A stretch of 64,000 nucleotides of DNA from JBBDMC01 sp963775235 (GCA_963775235.1 CAVZHY010000002.1:62001-126000), one strand, 5' to 3'; shown: positions 40,698 through 49,485, numbered from the stretch's first letter. A program made the numbers and translations. Notes: a model not told the origin generated them from the sequence alone.

Positions 40698-41810
40698 ATG
40701 TCCCATATTGAGATCCAGGGCATGAGCAAGAACTTCGGTGCCTTCCAGGCGCTGAAGGGCATCGACATGGCCATCGAGGAGAAGGAATTCGTCACGCTTC
40801 TCGGGCCCTCCGGTTGCGGCAAGACGACGACCCTGCGGTTGATCGCCGGCTTTCTGACGCCCGACTCCGGCTCGATCACCGTCGGGGGCGAGGTGCTGTC
40901 GACGCCGGCCGGCAGCGTGCCGCCGGAACGGCGCCACATGGGCATGGTGTTCCAGAACTACGCCGTTTGGCCGCACATGTCGGTGTTGCAGAACGTGGCC
41001 TTCGGGCTCCGCTATACCGGCTTCGACGGCCCCGGCAGGAAGGCGCGACTCGATCAGGTGCTTGCAGCCGTCGGTTTGGAAGGTCTGGAGGACCGCCATC
41101 CGGGGCAGCTGAGCGGTGGACAGCAGCAACGCGTCGCGCTCGCCCGCTCGCTGGTGGTCGAGCCGTCGATCCTTCTTCTTGACGAGCCGCTCTCCAATCT
41201 CGATGCCAAGCTGCGCGAACGCATGCGCTCGGAACTGAAGGATCTCCAGCGCCGTACCGGCATCACATTCATCTACGTCACACACGATCAGGCTGAGGCG
41301 ATGGCGCTCTCCGACCGCATAGCCGTCTTCAACCGCGGCACCGTGCAGCAGGTGGGCTCTCCGCGCGACGTCTACGAGCGGCCCGCCAACCTGTTCGTCG
41401 CGGACTTCATGGGACTGGTGAACCGGGTTCCGGGAATCGTCGCGGGGCGAGAAGGGGAAAGGGCGATCGTTTCTGTCGGCGAGCATCGCCTGACCGTGAT
41501 GGCGCAGCCAGACGGCGCGCCAAGGCAAGGGATAGTCGCGATCCGGCCTGAGGCCTTCGCTTTCGCAGGCGAAGCCGCGACCGGCGACAACCGACTCAGC
41601 GGCACCGTCGTCGAGGCAACCTTCCTCGGCAATATCATCGATTATCAGGTGGATATCGGCGCCGCCGTCGTCAGGGTCCAGGGTGATCGCCGCGGATTGC
41701 GTGAGGTCGGCAGCAAGGTCCTTCTCACCGTGCCGGTCGCCGAATGTGTGCTGATGCAGGACGCGGCCGACGCCAGCCTCCCTGGCGAACCCGATTCGCA
41801 ACCCCATTGA
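40698..41810 (+). CDS. ABC importer ATPase with TOBE domain
   Basis: A 370-residue ATPase of the PotA/FbpC class. Walker A is LLGPSGCGKTTTLRLIAGF (about residues 35-50), signature LSGGQQQRVALARSLVVEP, Walker B LLLDEPLSNLDAKLR, switch VTHDQAEAMA. From about residue 250 a TOBE domain follows (LTVMAQPDG...VAIRPEAFAF). It lies ten bases after the permease gene. It energises the importer at 37855-40688. Confidence 0.93.
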   Translation: MSHIEIQGMSKNFGAFQALKGIDMAIEEKEFVTLLGPSGCGKTTTLRLIAGFLTPDSGSITVGGEVLSTPAGSVPPERRHMGMVFQNYAVWPHMSVLQNVAFGLRYTGFDGPGRKARLDQVLAAVGLEGLEDRHPGQLSGGQQQRVALARSLVVEPSILLLDEPLSNLDAKLRERMRSELKDLQRRTGITFIYVTHDQAEAMALSDRIAVFNRGTVQQVGSPRDVYERPANLFVADFMGLVNRVPGIVAGREGERAIVSVGEHRLTVMAQPDGAPRQGIVAIRPEAFAFAGEAATGDNRLSGTVVEATFLGNIIDYQVDIGAAVVRVQGDRRGLREVGSKVLLTVPVAECVLMQDAADASLPGEPDSQPH

Positions 41811-41827
41811 ACCACGGGAACGGAGGC

Positions 41828-43282
41828 ATGCCAGGACACAACGTACTATTCATCATGTCCGACGAGCACAGCCGTCGGGTCCTCGGGGCCTACGGTAACG
41901 ACGTGGTTCGCTCACCGGTCCTCGACGGACTGGCAGCCGGTGGAGTGCTGTTCGAGAACGCCTATTGCAATTGCCCGATCTGCGTACCGAGCCGCGCCAG
42001 CTTCGCCACCGGCCGCTACGTCCACACCATCGGCTGCTGGGACAATGCCTTCCCTTATCACGGAACGCCGCCGTCCTGGGGGCATAAACTCCACGACACG
42101 GGACATCGCTGCGATTCGATCGGCAAGCTGCATTATCGCGGCAGCGATGACCCGAATGGCTTCGACAACGAGATCATCCCGCTCCACGTACTGAAGGGCG
42201 AGGGCGACGTGCAGGGCATGTTGCGCCGGCCGCCGCCGCTGCGCGAAAGTACAAATCAGCTTGCCGGTGACGCTGGCGCGGGCAACTCGACATATCTGCA
42301 ATACGACCGCCAGATCCGCGACGAGACGATCGCGTGGATAGGATCCGCTGCCGCCCGGCCCGCCGGCAAGCCGTGGTGCCTGTTTGTATCTTTCGTCTGT
42401 CCGCACTTTCCGTTGGTGGCGCCGCCAGAGTTCTTCAATCTCTACGACCTCGAGAAGCTACCCTTGCCACCTCTGCGCGATCCGGCGGATTTTCCCGATC
42501 ATCCGGTGCTGAAGAGGCTTCGCGAGGTCCAGAACTACGAAGACCACTTCCGCGACGAGGATCATGTTCGCGTTGCCATCGCCGCCTACTACGGCATGGT
42601 TTCGTTCCTCGACGACAACATCGGCCGCGTGCTCAGGGCGCTTGCCGGGGCCGGTCTTGAGGACGACACGCTCGTCATCTATGCCAGCGACCACGGTGAT
42701 AACCTCGGCACGCGCACCTTCTGGGGCAAATCAAACATGTACGAGGAGGCGGTCGGCGTACCGCTCATCATCAAAGGGCCTGGAATACCCGCCGGCAAGC
42801 ATGTGTCGACGCCGGTATCGCTGGTTGATGCTTACCCGACGATCGTCGAAGCGGTGGGCGAGAACACTACGGCGGAGGAGCGGAAACTGCCCGGCACCTC
42901 CCTCCTGCACCTGCTCAACGGCGAAGAAGCCGACCGGACGGTCTTCAGCGAGTATCACGCCGTTGGCTCTACAACCGGCATCTTCATGGTCCGCTTCGGC
43001 CGCTACAAGTATGTACACTACGAGGGTCACCGGCCGCAGCTTTTCGATCTGGAGGCCGATCCATTTGAGACACGAGATCTCGCTGTTGCTCGCGGCAACG
43101 AGGCGGTGATCGCCGAAGGGGAGAGGAGGCTCCGCGCGATCTGCGATCCGGCGAAGGTCTCCGAGCAGGCTTTCAACGATCAGGAGCGGCGCGTTCTGGA
43201 GCTCGGCGGCGTCGAAGCTGTCCTCAATCGCGGCAGCTATCCCTATACCCCGGCGCCGGGCGAGACACCGCGCTTCTCGTGA
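41828..43282 (+). CDS. Sulfatase-family hydrolase (copy 2)
   Basis: A 484-residue sulfatase/phosphonate monoester hydrolase-like enzyme. Metal site NVLFIMSDEHSRRVLGAYG; formylglycine motif C52-V-P-S-R56 in NCPICVPSRASFATGRY; late metal site IYASDHGDNLGTRTFWGK. It shares WDN, GKLHYR and YLQYD-type blocks with the sulfatase at 25105. Start ATG at 41828 after CGGAGGC. No signal peptide: it would act in the cytoplasm on a compound brought in by the importer directly upstream, with which it forms an operon (18-base gap). Confidence 0.9.
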   Translation: MPGHNVLFIMSDEHSRRVLGAYGNDVVRSPVLDGLAAGGVLFENAYCNCPICVPSRASFATGRYVHTIGCWDNAFPYHGTPPSWGHKLHDTGHRCDSIGKLHYRGSDDPNGFDNEIIPLHVLKGEGDVQGMLRRPPPLRESTNQLAGDAGAGNSTYLQYDRQIRDETIAWIGSAAARPAGKPWCLFVSFVCPHFPLVAPPEFFNLYDLEKLPLPPLRDPADFPDHPVLKRLREVQNYEDHFRDEDHVRVAIAAYYGMVSFLDDNIGRVLRALAGAGLEDDTLVIYASDHGDNLGTRTFWGKSNMYEEAVGVPLIIKGPGIPAGKHVSTPVSLVDAYPTIVEAVGENTTAEERKLPGTSLLHLLNGEEADRTVFSEYHAVGSTTGIFMVRFGRYKYVHYEGHRPQLFDLEADPFETRDLAVARGNEAVIAEGERRLRAICDPAKVSEQAFNDQERRVLELGGVEAVLNRGSYPYTPAPGETPRFS

Positions 43283-43410
43283 GTCCCGCCCACCGCGTTG
43301 TGCCGCAGCGAAGATATGCACAACGTCCCCATGCGCTTCCCCCGTATCGCGCGGCTGCGCCGGGACAAGCCGCCCTCCGAGGCCGACCGGCTGGAGACGC
43401 TGGAGGTTCG

Positions 43411-43480
43411 TAGCCTGGATGGAGCGGAGCGAAATCCGGGTGTCCCCCACCCAGCATTCCGCTGCGCTGCATGCAGGCTA
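43411..43480. repeat. Palindromic intergenic element with TAGCCTG ends
   Basis: TAGCCTG (43411-43417) and CAGGCTA (43474-43480) are perfect terminal inverted repeats 70 bp apart. The left arm continues GGATGGAGCGGAGCGAAATC, closely like a REP/MITE-type element found between genes in many Rhizobiales and Rhodospirillales. It lies in the convergent gap between the sulfatase and dcd, which otherwise has no gene. Confidence 0.6.
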
Positions 43481-43493
43481 GTTGCTGTCGGCC

Positions 43494-44582
43494 CTACCCC
43501 GCCTTGAAATGCTTGCTCAGCTTCAGGCCCTGGGCCTGGTAGTTCGAGCCGAGGTCCTGGCCGTAGAGCTTCGCCGGGCGCTCGGTCATCTTCTCGTAGA
43601 TCAGGCGGCCGACGATCTGTCCGTGCTCGAGGATGAAGGGCACCTCGTGGCTCCTGACCTCCAGCACGGCGCGGCTGCCCTGCCCGCCCGCGTTGGCGTG
43701 GCCGAATCCCGGATCGAAGAAGCCGGCGTAGTGGACGCGGAATTCGCCGACCAACGGGTCGAACGGCACCATCTCGGCGGCGTAGTCGGGCGGCACGTGC
43801 ACCGCCTCGCGCGAGACGAGGATGTAAAATTGGTCGGGGTCGAGCACCAGCTCGGGCGCGCCGTGGCGGCGGATCGGCTCCCAGAACTCCAGCGGCTCGT
43901 ACGCGCCGCGTTTGTCGACGTCGATGACCGCCGTGTAGCGCTTGGCGCGGTAGCCGACGATGCCGTCGGTGCCGGTCAGGTCGATCGACACGGTGAGGCC
44001 GTTGTCGATGCGGGCTTCGTCGTCGACCAGCCGTTCGCGCGCGTGGAGGGTCTTCAGCGCGTCGTCGGCCAGTTTCGCCTCACCGCGGCGGAAGCGCATC
44101 TGCGTCAGGCGCGAACCGGCGCGCACCAGGATCGGGAAGGTGCGCGGGCTCACCTCGATGTAGAGCGGCCCGCGGTAACCGGCCGGGATGACATCGAATT
44201 CCTGCGCGCGGTCGGTGATGACGCGGGTGAAGACGTCGAGGCGGCCAGTCGATGACTTGGGGTTGGCGGCGGCGGCCAGTTCCGCCGGCAGCTTCAGGCT
44301 CTCCATCAGCGGAACGATGTAGACGCAGCCGGTCTCCAGCACGGCGCCGTCGGCGAGACTGAATTCGTGCAGCGTCACGGCGTTGAGCCGATCGGCCACG
44401 ATCGTTTCCGGGCCCGGCAGAAAGCTCGCGCGGACACGGTACGCGGTTTCGCCGAGGCGGAGGTCAAGGCTCGCCGGCTGGACCTGGTCGGGATCGAGCG
44501 GACGTGCGATGGCGATCTCGCCGCGGTCAACCATGCCGAGGATGCGGCGGGCGGGAAGGATGCCGTTGGGTTCTTCAGCCAT
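43494..44582 (-). CDS. dcd: 2'-deoxycytidine 5'-triphosphate deaminase
   Basis: A 362-residue enzyme of the long alphaproteobacterial dCTP deaminase type, making dUTP for thymidylate synthesis. The N-terminal half has DPDQVQPASLDLRLGETAYRV and the substrate loop NPKSSTGRLDVFTRVITDRA. The C-terminal half has REAVHVPPDYAAEMVPFDP and HVPFILEHGQ-like VPFILEHGQIVGRL. The length, about twice E. coli Dcd, is normal for this subgroup (two dUTPase-fold halves). Start at ATG 44582. Not in an obvious operon. Confidence 0.9.
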   Translation of the reverse strand: MAEEPNGILPARRILGMVDRGEIAIARPLDPDQVQPASLDLRLGETAYRVRASFLPGPETIVADRLNAVTLHEFSLADGAVLETGCVYIVPLMESLKLPAELAAAANPKSSTGRLDVFTRVITDRAQEFDVIPAGYRGPLYIEVSPRTFPILVRAGSRLTQMRFRRGEAKLADDALKTLHARERLVDDEARIDNGLTVSIDLTGTDGIVGYRAKRYTAVIDVDKRGAYEPLEFWEPIRRHGAPELVLDPDQFYILVSREAVHVPPDYAAEMVPFDPLVGEFRVHYAGFFDPGFGHANAGGQGSRAVLEVRSHEVPFILEHGQIVGRLIYEKMTERPAKLYGQDLGSNYQAQGLKLSKHFKAG

Positions 44583-44617
44583 TCGATTGGTTCCAGTCAG
44601 AAAGGCTCACATTCGTC

Positions 44618-44698
44618 ACCCCGGCGCAAGCCGGGGTCCATCGCAGACGCCGGCGACAAGCGGATGGATTTGTGATGGATTCCGGCTTTCGCCGGAAT
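44618..44698. repeat. Pair of REP-like palindromes
   Basis: Two perfect eight-base-pair hairpins: ACCCCGGC-GCAA-GCCGGGGT (44618-44637) and ATTCCGGC-TTTC-GCCGGAAT (44679-44698). The flanks (TTCGTC... and ...CGACGAA) extend the overall symmetry. This composite is a familiar dispersed intergenic repeat of alphaproteobacteria. It lies between the dcd start and the metZ riboswitch. Confidence 0.7.
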
Positions 44699-44825
44699 CG
44701 ACGAACAATGGCAAACGCAGTGCGTCCGATCTCTGTCCTCGTGCCGCCGACTCCTCGGGGCAACCGTCCGCTTAACCCATGCGGCGATTGACGCCAAGTG
44801 CACGGGGCACTAAGAAGAACCCGTT

Positions 44826-44880
44826 CGTGGTCATTTGAGCCGGCCGGCTTGCAGCCACGTAAAACAAGTCGCTAAAAGGC
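44826..44880 (+). promoter_or_regulatory. SAM-II riboswitch
   Basis: The leader of metZ matches the SAM-II (metA) motif. P1 is CGTGG (44826-44830) pairing with CCACG (44855-44859). The pseudoknot is CTTG (44848-44851) with CAAG (44865-44868). The conserved strings GCTTGCAGCCACG and AACAAGTCGCTAAAAGG are present. It binds S-adenosylmethionine and lowers expression of the methionine gene when SAM is plentiful. An overlapping terminator lies 18 bases downstream. Confidence 0.92.
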
Positions 44881-44897
44881 CGGAGGGCATGTTCCCC

Positions 44898-44920
44898 GCC
44901 GGCCGCCTGGCCGGCTTTTT
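44898..44920 (+). terminator. Rho-independent terminator in the metZ leader
   Basis: GCCGGCC-GCCT-GGCCGGC followed by five Ts is a perfect seven-base-pair stem with T-run. Its 5' arm can also pair with GGCCGG at 44878-44883, next to the riboswitch 3' end, so the two hairpins exclude one another. This fits transcription attenuation as the riboswitch output. Confidence 0.8.
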
Positions 44921-44936
44921 GTTGGGGAGTTGAGAG

Positions 44937-46144
44937 ATGGGAAAAATCAAAAAAACCAAAAAGGTCCGCCGCTTGCGGCCGGCTACCGAGCTTGTCCACG
45001 GGGGCATCCTGAGGTCGCAATTCGGCGAGAACGCCGAAGCGATCTTCATGACGCAAAGCTACGTCTACGACAGCGCCGAGCAGGCCGAACGCCGCTTCAA
45101 GGGCGACGAGCCGGGCTTCATTTATTCGCGCTACGCCAATCCGACGGTTGCCATGTTCGAGGAGCGCATGCGGCTCCTGGAAGGTGCGGAGATGGCGCGG
45201 GCGACGGCCAGCGGCATGGCCGCGGTGACATCGGCCTTCCTTTGTCACTTGAAGGCGGGCGACCACGTTGTTGCCGCCAAGGCGCTGTTCGGGTCCTGCC
45301 GCTACGTGGTCGAGGACCTGTTGCCGCGCTACGGCATGACATCGACGCTGGTGGACGGCACCGATCTTTCGCAATGGCGGCGGGCCGTGAAGAAGGGCAG
45401 GACCAGGGCGCTGTTCCTGGAAAGCCCGACCAACCCGACGCTGGAAATCATCGACATCGCCGCGGTGGCCGAGATCGCGCATGCCGCCGGCGCCCGTCTT
45501 ATCGTCGACAACGTATTCGCGACGCCGCTGCTGCAGCGGCCCCTGGCGCTCGGCGCCGACGTTGTCGTCTACTCGGCCACCAAGCACGTGGACGGTCAGG
45601 GACGCTCGCTCGGAGGCATCATTCTCGCCGACAAGACCTTCGTCATGGACCACCTGCACACGTTCCTGCGTCAGACGGGCCCCTCGCTCAGCCCATTCAA
45701 CGCCTGGCTCCTGCTCAAGGGGCTGGAGACGCTGCCGGTCCGGGTCGAGCGGCAGAGCGCGACGGCCGCGGCGCTGGCGGACCGCCTTGCCGCGCACCCG
45801 CAGGTCAGCCGTGTCCTCTACCCCGGCCGCGCCGACCACCCGCAGCACGACCTCGCCAGGCGCCAGATGAGCAGCGGCTCGACCATGATTGCCTTCGAGG
45901 TCAGGGCGGACGCAAGGGCGCCTTCAAGGTGGCGAATGCGCTCCAGATCATCGGCATTTCCAACAACCTCGGCGACGCCAAGAGCCTGGTCACCCACCCC
46001 TCGACCACCACCCACCAGCGGCTCAGCGAAGAGACGCGCCAGGAGCTCGGCATCACGCAGGGAATGCTGCGATTTTCCGTCGGGCTGGAAGACGTGGACG
46101 ACCTTGGCGAGGATCTGGACCGGGCGCTCGATACGCTGGGCTGA
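44937..46144 (+). CDS. metZ: O-succinylhomoserine sulfhydrylase, one frameshift
   Basis: PLP enzyme (about 400 residues, Cys/Met metabolism family) forming homocysteine from O-succinylhomoserine and sulfide. The start MGKIKKTKKVRRLRPATELV has GGGGAG upstream. The cofactor lysine is in VVVYSATKHVDGQGRSLGG. MTQSYVYDSAEQAERRF and SRYANPTVAMFEERM are typical. The frame breaks at about 45905: TMIAFEV must join GGRKGAFKVANALQIIGISNN, explained by one missing G in CAGGGCGG. The second frame ends LDRALDTLG at 46144. The riboswitch upstream supports the methionine role. Confidence 0.93.
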
Positions 46145-46212
46145 GGCCATATATCCCGCGGGTCGGGCGGATTGACGGTTTTCGCCGGTCCGCCTACTAC
46201 CTTGGAGACACC

Positions 46213-46620
46213 GTGGGAATTTCAGGCATGTATCGGGCGACCACGCGCGACATTCAGGTTACGGTCGAGCCCACCTTCGTCGACGACGAGTCATCGCCGG
46301 AGATCAGCCGCTATTTCTGGGCCTACACAATCGAGATTTCGAACCTCGGCGGGGAGATCGTGCACCTGAGATCGCGCCACTGGCACATCACGGACGGCAA
46401 CGGCCGCACCGAAGAAGTGGAGGGAACCGGCGTCGTCGGCAAGCAGCCGGTGCTGAAGCCGGGCGAAACCTTCGCATATACCAGCGGTTGCCCCTTATCG
46501 ACGCCATCCGGGATCATGGTCGGCAGCTACGAGATGCAGAATGAGAATGGCGAGATGTTCTCGATCGACATCCCCGCCTTCTCGCTCGACCTGCCCGACG
46601 CCCAACGCATCGTGAACTGA
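46213..46620 (+). CDS. apaG: ApaG/CorD domain protein
   Basis: A 135-residue single-domain ApaG (DUF525, fibronectin-III-like fold). Core YRATTRDIQVTVEPTFVDDE, then WAYTIEISNLGGEIVHLRSRHWHITDGNG and KPGETFAYTSGCPLSTPSGIMVGSYEM. Family members are linked to magnesium/cobalt resistance and Ap4A metabolism, mechanism unclear. The GTG at 46213 has GGAG five bases upstream; the usual ApaG start ATG at 46228 is the alternative. It follows metZ closely. Confidence 0.9.
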   Translation: MGISGMYRATTRDIQVTVEPTFVDDESSPEISRYFWAYTIEISNLGGEIVHLRSRHWHITDGNGRTEEVEGTGVVGKQPVLKPGETFAYTSGCPLSTPSGIMVGSYEMQNENGEMFSIDIPAFSLDLPDAQRIVN

Positions 46621-46642
46621 CCGGCAACGGTTCGGTTCACGC

Positions 46643-47560
46643 ATGACCGCCGGATACGTCGACAGCATCCTTGCCGAGCTGCAGGTCGGCCCCTCGGACC
46701 TGATCGGATCGGGCCGTCGTTCGCTCGTCTACGCGCGCGATGCCAGCAGTATCGTGCGCATTCTCAAGGTGGTCGGCAACGTGCAGGACCTCACCCGGCT
46801 GAAGGACTTCCTCGCCGGGATCGACGGGCGGGTTCCGATCGCCACGCCGCGGATCGAGACGATCGACGCCACCGGTCGCTACACCATCGAGCGGCGCCTG
46901 CCGGGCACGGCCATGTCGGCGCTCCTGCCCAAACTCAAGGGGGTGCAACGGGAAGACGCGTTCGCGAGCTTCCTCGGCGGCACGAGCGTGCTGGACGGCA
47001 TCGAATTTCCCGAACGTCCGTACGGGCAGATCCTGGGGCCGGCCCCGATCCATACCGACACCTGGACGGAATATTTCCGCCGCAGCCTTAACCGCACGCT
47101 TTTGCGAAACGGTGCGGTCATCGACGCCGAGGTGGGCCCCGTCGAGGATTTGCGGGCAAAAGCGATGGCGCTTCTCGACCGGCTCGATCCTCGGCCGCGC
47201 AAGGCCCTGGTGCACGGCGACTATTTCCCGGGCAATGTGCTCCTCGACGGTCTGCTGGCGGTGTGCGCGCTGGTCGATTTCAGCGGCTACACGCTGGTCG
47301 GAGACCCGCTCTACGACACCATCACCGCGCCGATCTTCCTCGAGATGTCGCCACAGGCAACGCCGGCAGACGTCGAGCTTGCGCGCGCCTTTGTCGCCAA
47401 GCGGCTTGGCGAAGCGGTGCGGCCGGCGGCGCGGTTCTATCGCGTCCACGCCGCCTTCGTAATGGCCGATCCCGGTTACGCCACGGAACCTTATCCCGGA
47501 CTGTTTGCGTGGAGCCTGACGACGCTTCGCCAGCTCAGGGACGAAACGCTGCCGGACTGA
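46643..47560 (+). CDS. Aminoglycoside phosphotransferase-family kinase
   Basis: A 305-residue protein-kinase-like small-molecule kinase. The catalytic loop is LVHGDYFPGNVLLDG (about residues 190-204) and the metal-binding motif follows as VDFSGYTLVGDPLYD. The N-terminal lobe is short (SGRRSLVYARDASSIVRILKV). Such proteins phosphorylate sugars, amino alcohols or antibiotics; no specificity can be read. ATG at 46643, 22 bases after apaG, convergent with hslO six bases downstream. Confidence 0.82.
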   Translation: MTAGYVDSILAELQVGPSDLIGSGRRSLVYARDASSIVRILKVVGNVQDLTRLKDFLAGIDGRVPIATPRIETIDATGRYTIERRLPGTAMSALLPKLKGVQREDAFASFLGGTSVLDGIEFPERPYGQILGPAPIHTDTWTEYFRRSLNRTLLRNGAVIDAEVGPVEDLRAKAMALLDRLDPRPRKALVHGDYFPGNVLLDGLLAVCALVDFSGYTLVGDPLYDTITAPIFLEMSPQATPADVELARAFVAKRLGEAVRPAARFYRVHAAFVMADPGYATEPYPGLFAWSLTTLRQLRDETLPD

Positions 47561-47566
47561 GAATAG

Positions 47567-48562
47567 CTAACCGGCGAAATCGCCCGGATCGAAGCGGTAG
47601 TGCGTGCCGCAGAACTCGCACGTCACCGAAATCTCGTCGTTCTCGGTGCTTTCGGCGATTTCTTCAGCCGTAAAGGTGGCGAGCACGTTGCTCACCTTCT
47701 CGCGTGAGCACGAGCACTGGTCGCGTACCGGCGCCGCGCGGAAGACCCGGACTCCGCGCTGGTTGAACAGCCTGAAGAGCAGCCGTTCGACGGGAACCGC
47801 CGGGTCGGTCAGTTCGTCGTCCTGGACGGTGCCGACCAGCGCGTGCGCTTCAACCCAGGCGTCGTCCTCGTCGCCGGCGGTGCCGACGTCGATGCCTTCC
47901 GGAGCGTCACCGCCCGGCAGATCGCGACGCACCAGGCGCTCCGGGGCGGCCGGCAGGAACTGGACGAGCACGCCGCCGGCCCGCCAGCTGTGGCGGATGA
48001 CGCCGTCCTCGCGGGTCTGCATCTCGGCAACGGCCAGGCGCACGCGGGTCGGAATCTGCTCTGACTGGCGGAAATAGGCGTGGGCGACCTCCTCAAGGCT
48101 CCTGCCTTCGAGCGGGACCACTCCCTGATAGCGGTTCATGTCGGCGCCCTGATCGATGGTCATGGCGAGCGTGCCGGTGCCAAGGAGTGCGCCGGGGTGG
48201 GCTTCGCCGGCGGCAGCGGCAGCGGCGACACCCTCACGATCGAACCGGGCGTACGCGCGCACGCCGCCGGTCGTGCTGTAGTCGACGACCAGCATGTCGA
48301 CCAGTCCGTCGGTGTTGGTCTGGAGGATGAATTTGCCGTCGAATTTCAGCGACGAGCCGAGCAGCACTGCCAGCACGATCGCCTCGGCGAGAAGGCGCGC
48401 CACCGCGGGCGGGTAGTCGTGCCGGGTGAGCATGGCATCGAGCGCCGGGCCCATCTGGATGGCGCGGCCGCGCACGTCCAGCGCCTCGACCGCGAACGGT
48501 CGCACGGCGTCGTCGCCGGCGGGGCCGAGCGGTTCGGTCGCTGCTTCGAAACTCAGGGTCAT
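47567..48562 (-). CDS. hslO: Hsp33 redox-regulated chaperone
   Basis: A 331-residue Hsp33. The zinc-cysteine switch is at the C-terminus: CSC in RDQCSCSREKVSNVL and, 30 residues later, CEFC in TCEFCGTHYRFDPGDF. Oxidation releases zinc and activates holdase function. The N-terminal core includes LLGSSLKFDGKFILQTNTDG. The ATG at 48562 stands one base after the argF stop, so hslO is the third gene of an argD-argF-hslO operon, an arrangement common in alphaproteobacteria. Confidence 0.94.
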   Translation of the reverse strand: MTLSFEAATEPLGPAGDDAVRPFAVEALDVRGRAIQMGPALDAMLTRHDYPPAVARLLAEAIVLAVLLGSSLKFDGKFILQTNTDGLVDMLVVDYSTTGGVRAYARFDREGVAAAAAAGEAHPGALLGTGTLAMTIDQGADMNRYQGVVPLEGRSLEEVAHAYFRQSEQIPTRVRLAVAEMQTREDGVIRHSWRAGGVLVQFLPAAPERLVRRDLPGGDAPEGIDVGTAGDEDDAWVEAHALVGTVQDDELTDPAVPVERLLFRLFNQRGVRVFRAAPVRDQCSCSREKVSNVLATFTAEEIAESTENDEISVTCEFCGTHYRFDPGDFAG

Positions 48563-48563
48563 G

Positions 48564-49475
48564 TCAGATCTTGCCAAAGCACCACATAAGAATGCCCTTC
48601 TGGGCATGCAAGCGGTTCTCGGCCTCGTCGAACACGACCGACCGCGGTCCGTCGATCACCGCGTCGGTCACTTCCTCGCCGCGGTGCGCTGGCAGGCAGT
48701 GCATGAACACGGCGTCAGGACTGGCCATCGCCATCAGTTGTTCGTTGACCTGGTATGGCATCAGCAGCTTGTGGCGGCGGTCGCGTTCCCTGTCGCCCAT
48801 CGACACCCACGTATCGGTTACGATGCAGTCCGCGCCGGTCGCCGCCTCGCCGGCGTTGCTGGTGACGCGGATGTCGGCATGGTTGTCGGCCGCCCATTTC
48901 ATCAGGTCGGGCTTTGGCGCAAGCTCCGGCGGGCCGGCAACATTGAGGCGGAATCCCCAGCGCCCGGCGGCATGCAGCCAGGAGGTCAGAACGTTATTGG
49001 CGTCCCCCATCCACGCCACGGTTGCGCCCGCAATCGGTCCCTTGTGTTCCTCGTAGGTCATCACGTCGGCGACGACCTGGCAGGGATGGGAATAACGGGT
49101 GAGCCCATTGATCACCGGCACGGAGGCGTTGGCGGCAAGGTCGACAATGAGGGCGTGGTCGAGGGCGCGGATCATGATGCCATCGACGTAGCGCGATAGC
49201 ACGCGAGCGGTGTCGGCCACGGTCTCGTCGCGGCTGAGTTGCATCTCGTTGCCGGTGAGAACGATCGTCTCGCCGCCGAGCTGGCGCATCGCGACGTCGA
49301 AGGAGACGCGGGTACGGGTCGAGTGCGCCTCGAAAATCATGGCCAGGATCTTGCCGGCCAGCGGACCCGGCCGATCGCGATCGGCACGTGTTGCCTTCAT
49401 CACGCGGCTCTTCTCGACAATGCCCGTGAGCGTACCGGCGTCGAGATCGGCGAGGTCGAGAAAATGACGGACCAT
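48564..49475 (-). CDS. argF: Ornithine carbamoyltransferase
   Basis: A 303-residue anabolic OTC making citrulline in arginine synthesis. Carbamoyl-phosphate motif STRTR in FEAHSTRTRVSFDVAM (about residue 52); second motif LTRYSHPCQVVADVMTY; ornithine motif DTWVSMGD; catalytic cysteine in HCLPAHRGEEV. The ATG at 49475 (MVRHFLDLADLD) is the standard start; the longer open frame upstream is antisense-like and overlaps argD. It follows argD by ten bases. Confidence 0.95.
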   Translation of the reverse strand: MVRHFLDLADLDAGTLTGIVEKSRVMKATRADRDRPGPLAGKILAMIFEAHSTRTRVSFDVAMRQLGGETIVLTGNEMQLSRDETVADTARVLSRYVDGIMIRALDHALIVDLAANASVPVINGLTRYSHPCQVVADVMTYEEHKGPIAGATVAWMGDANNVLTSWLHAAGRWGFRLNVAGPPELAPKPDLMKWAADNHADIRVTSNAGEAATGADCIVTDTWVSMGDRERDRRHKLLMPYQVNEQLMAMASPDAVFMHCLPAHRGEEVTDAVIDGPRSVVFDEAENRLHAQKGILMWCFGKI

Positions 49476-49485
49476 CGGCCCCGCC

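Noticed and set aside
39615..41807. 730-codon minus-strand frame
   Set aside because: Antisense to the permease and ATPase genes, which have full motifs; product is Gln/Arg/His-rich and unrecognisable.
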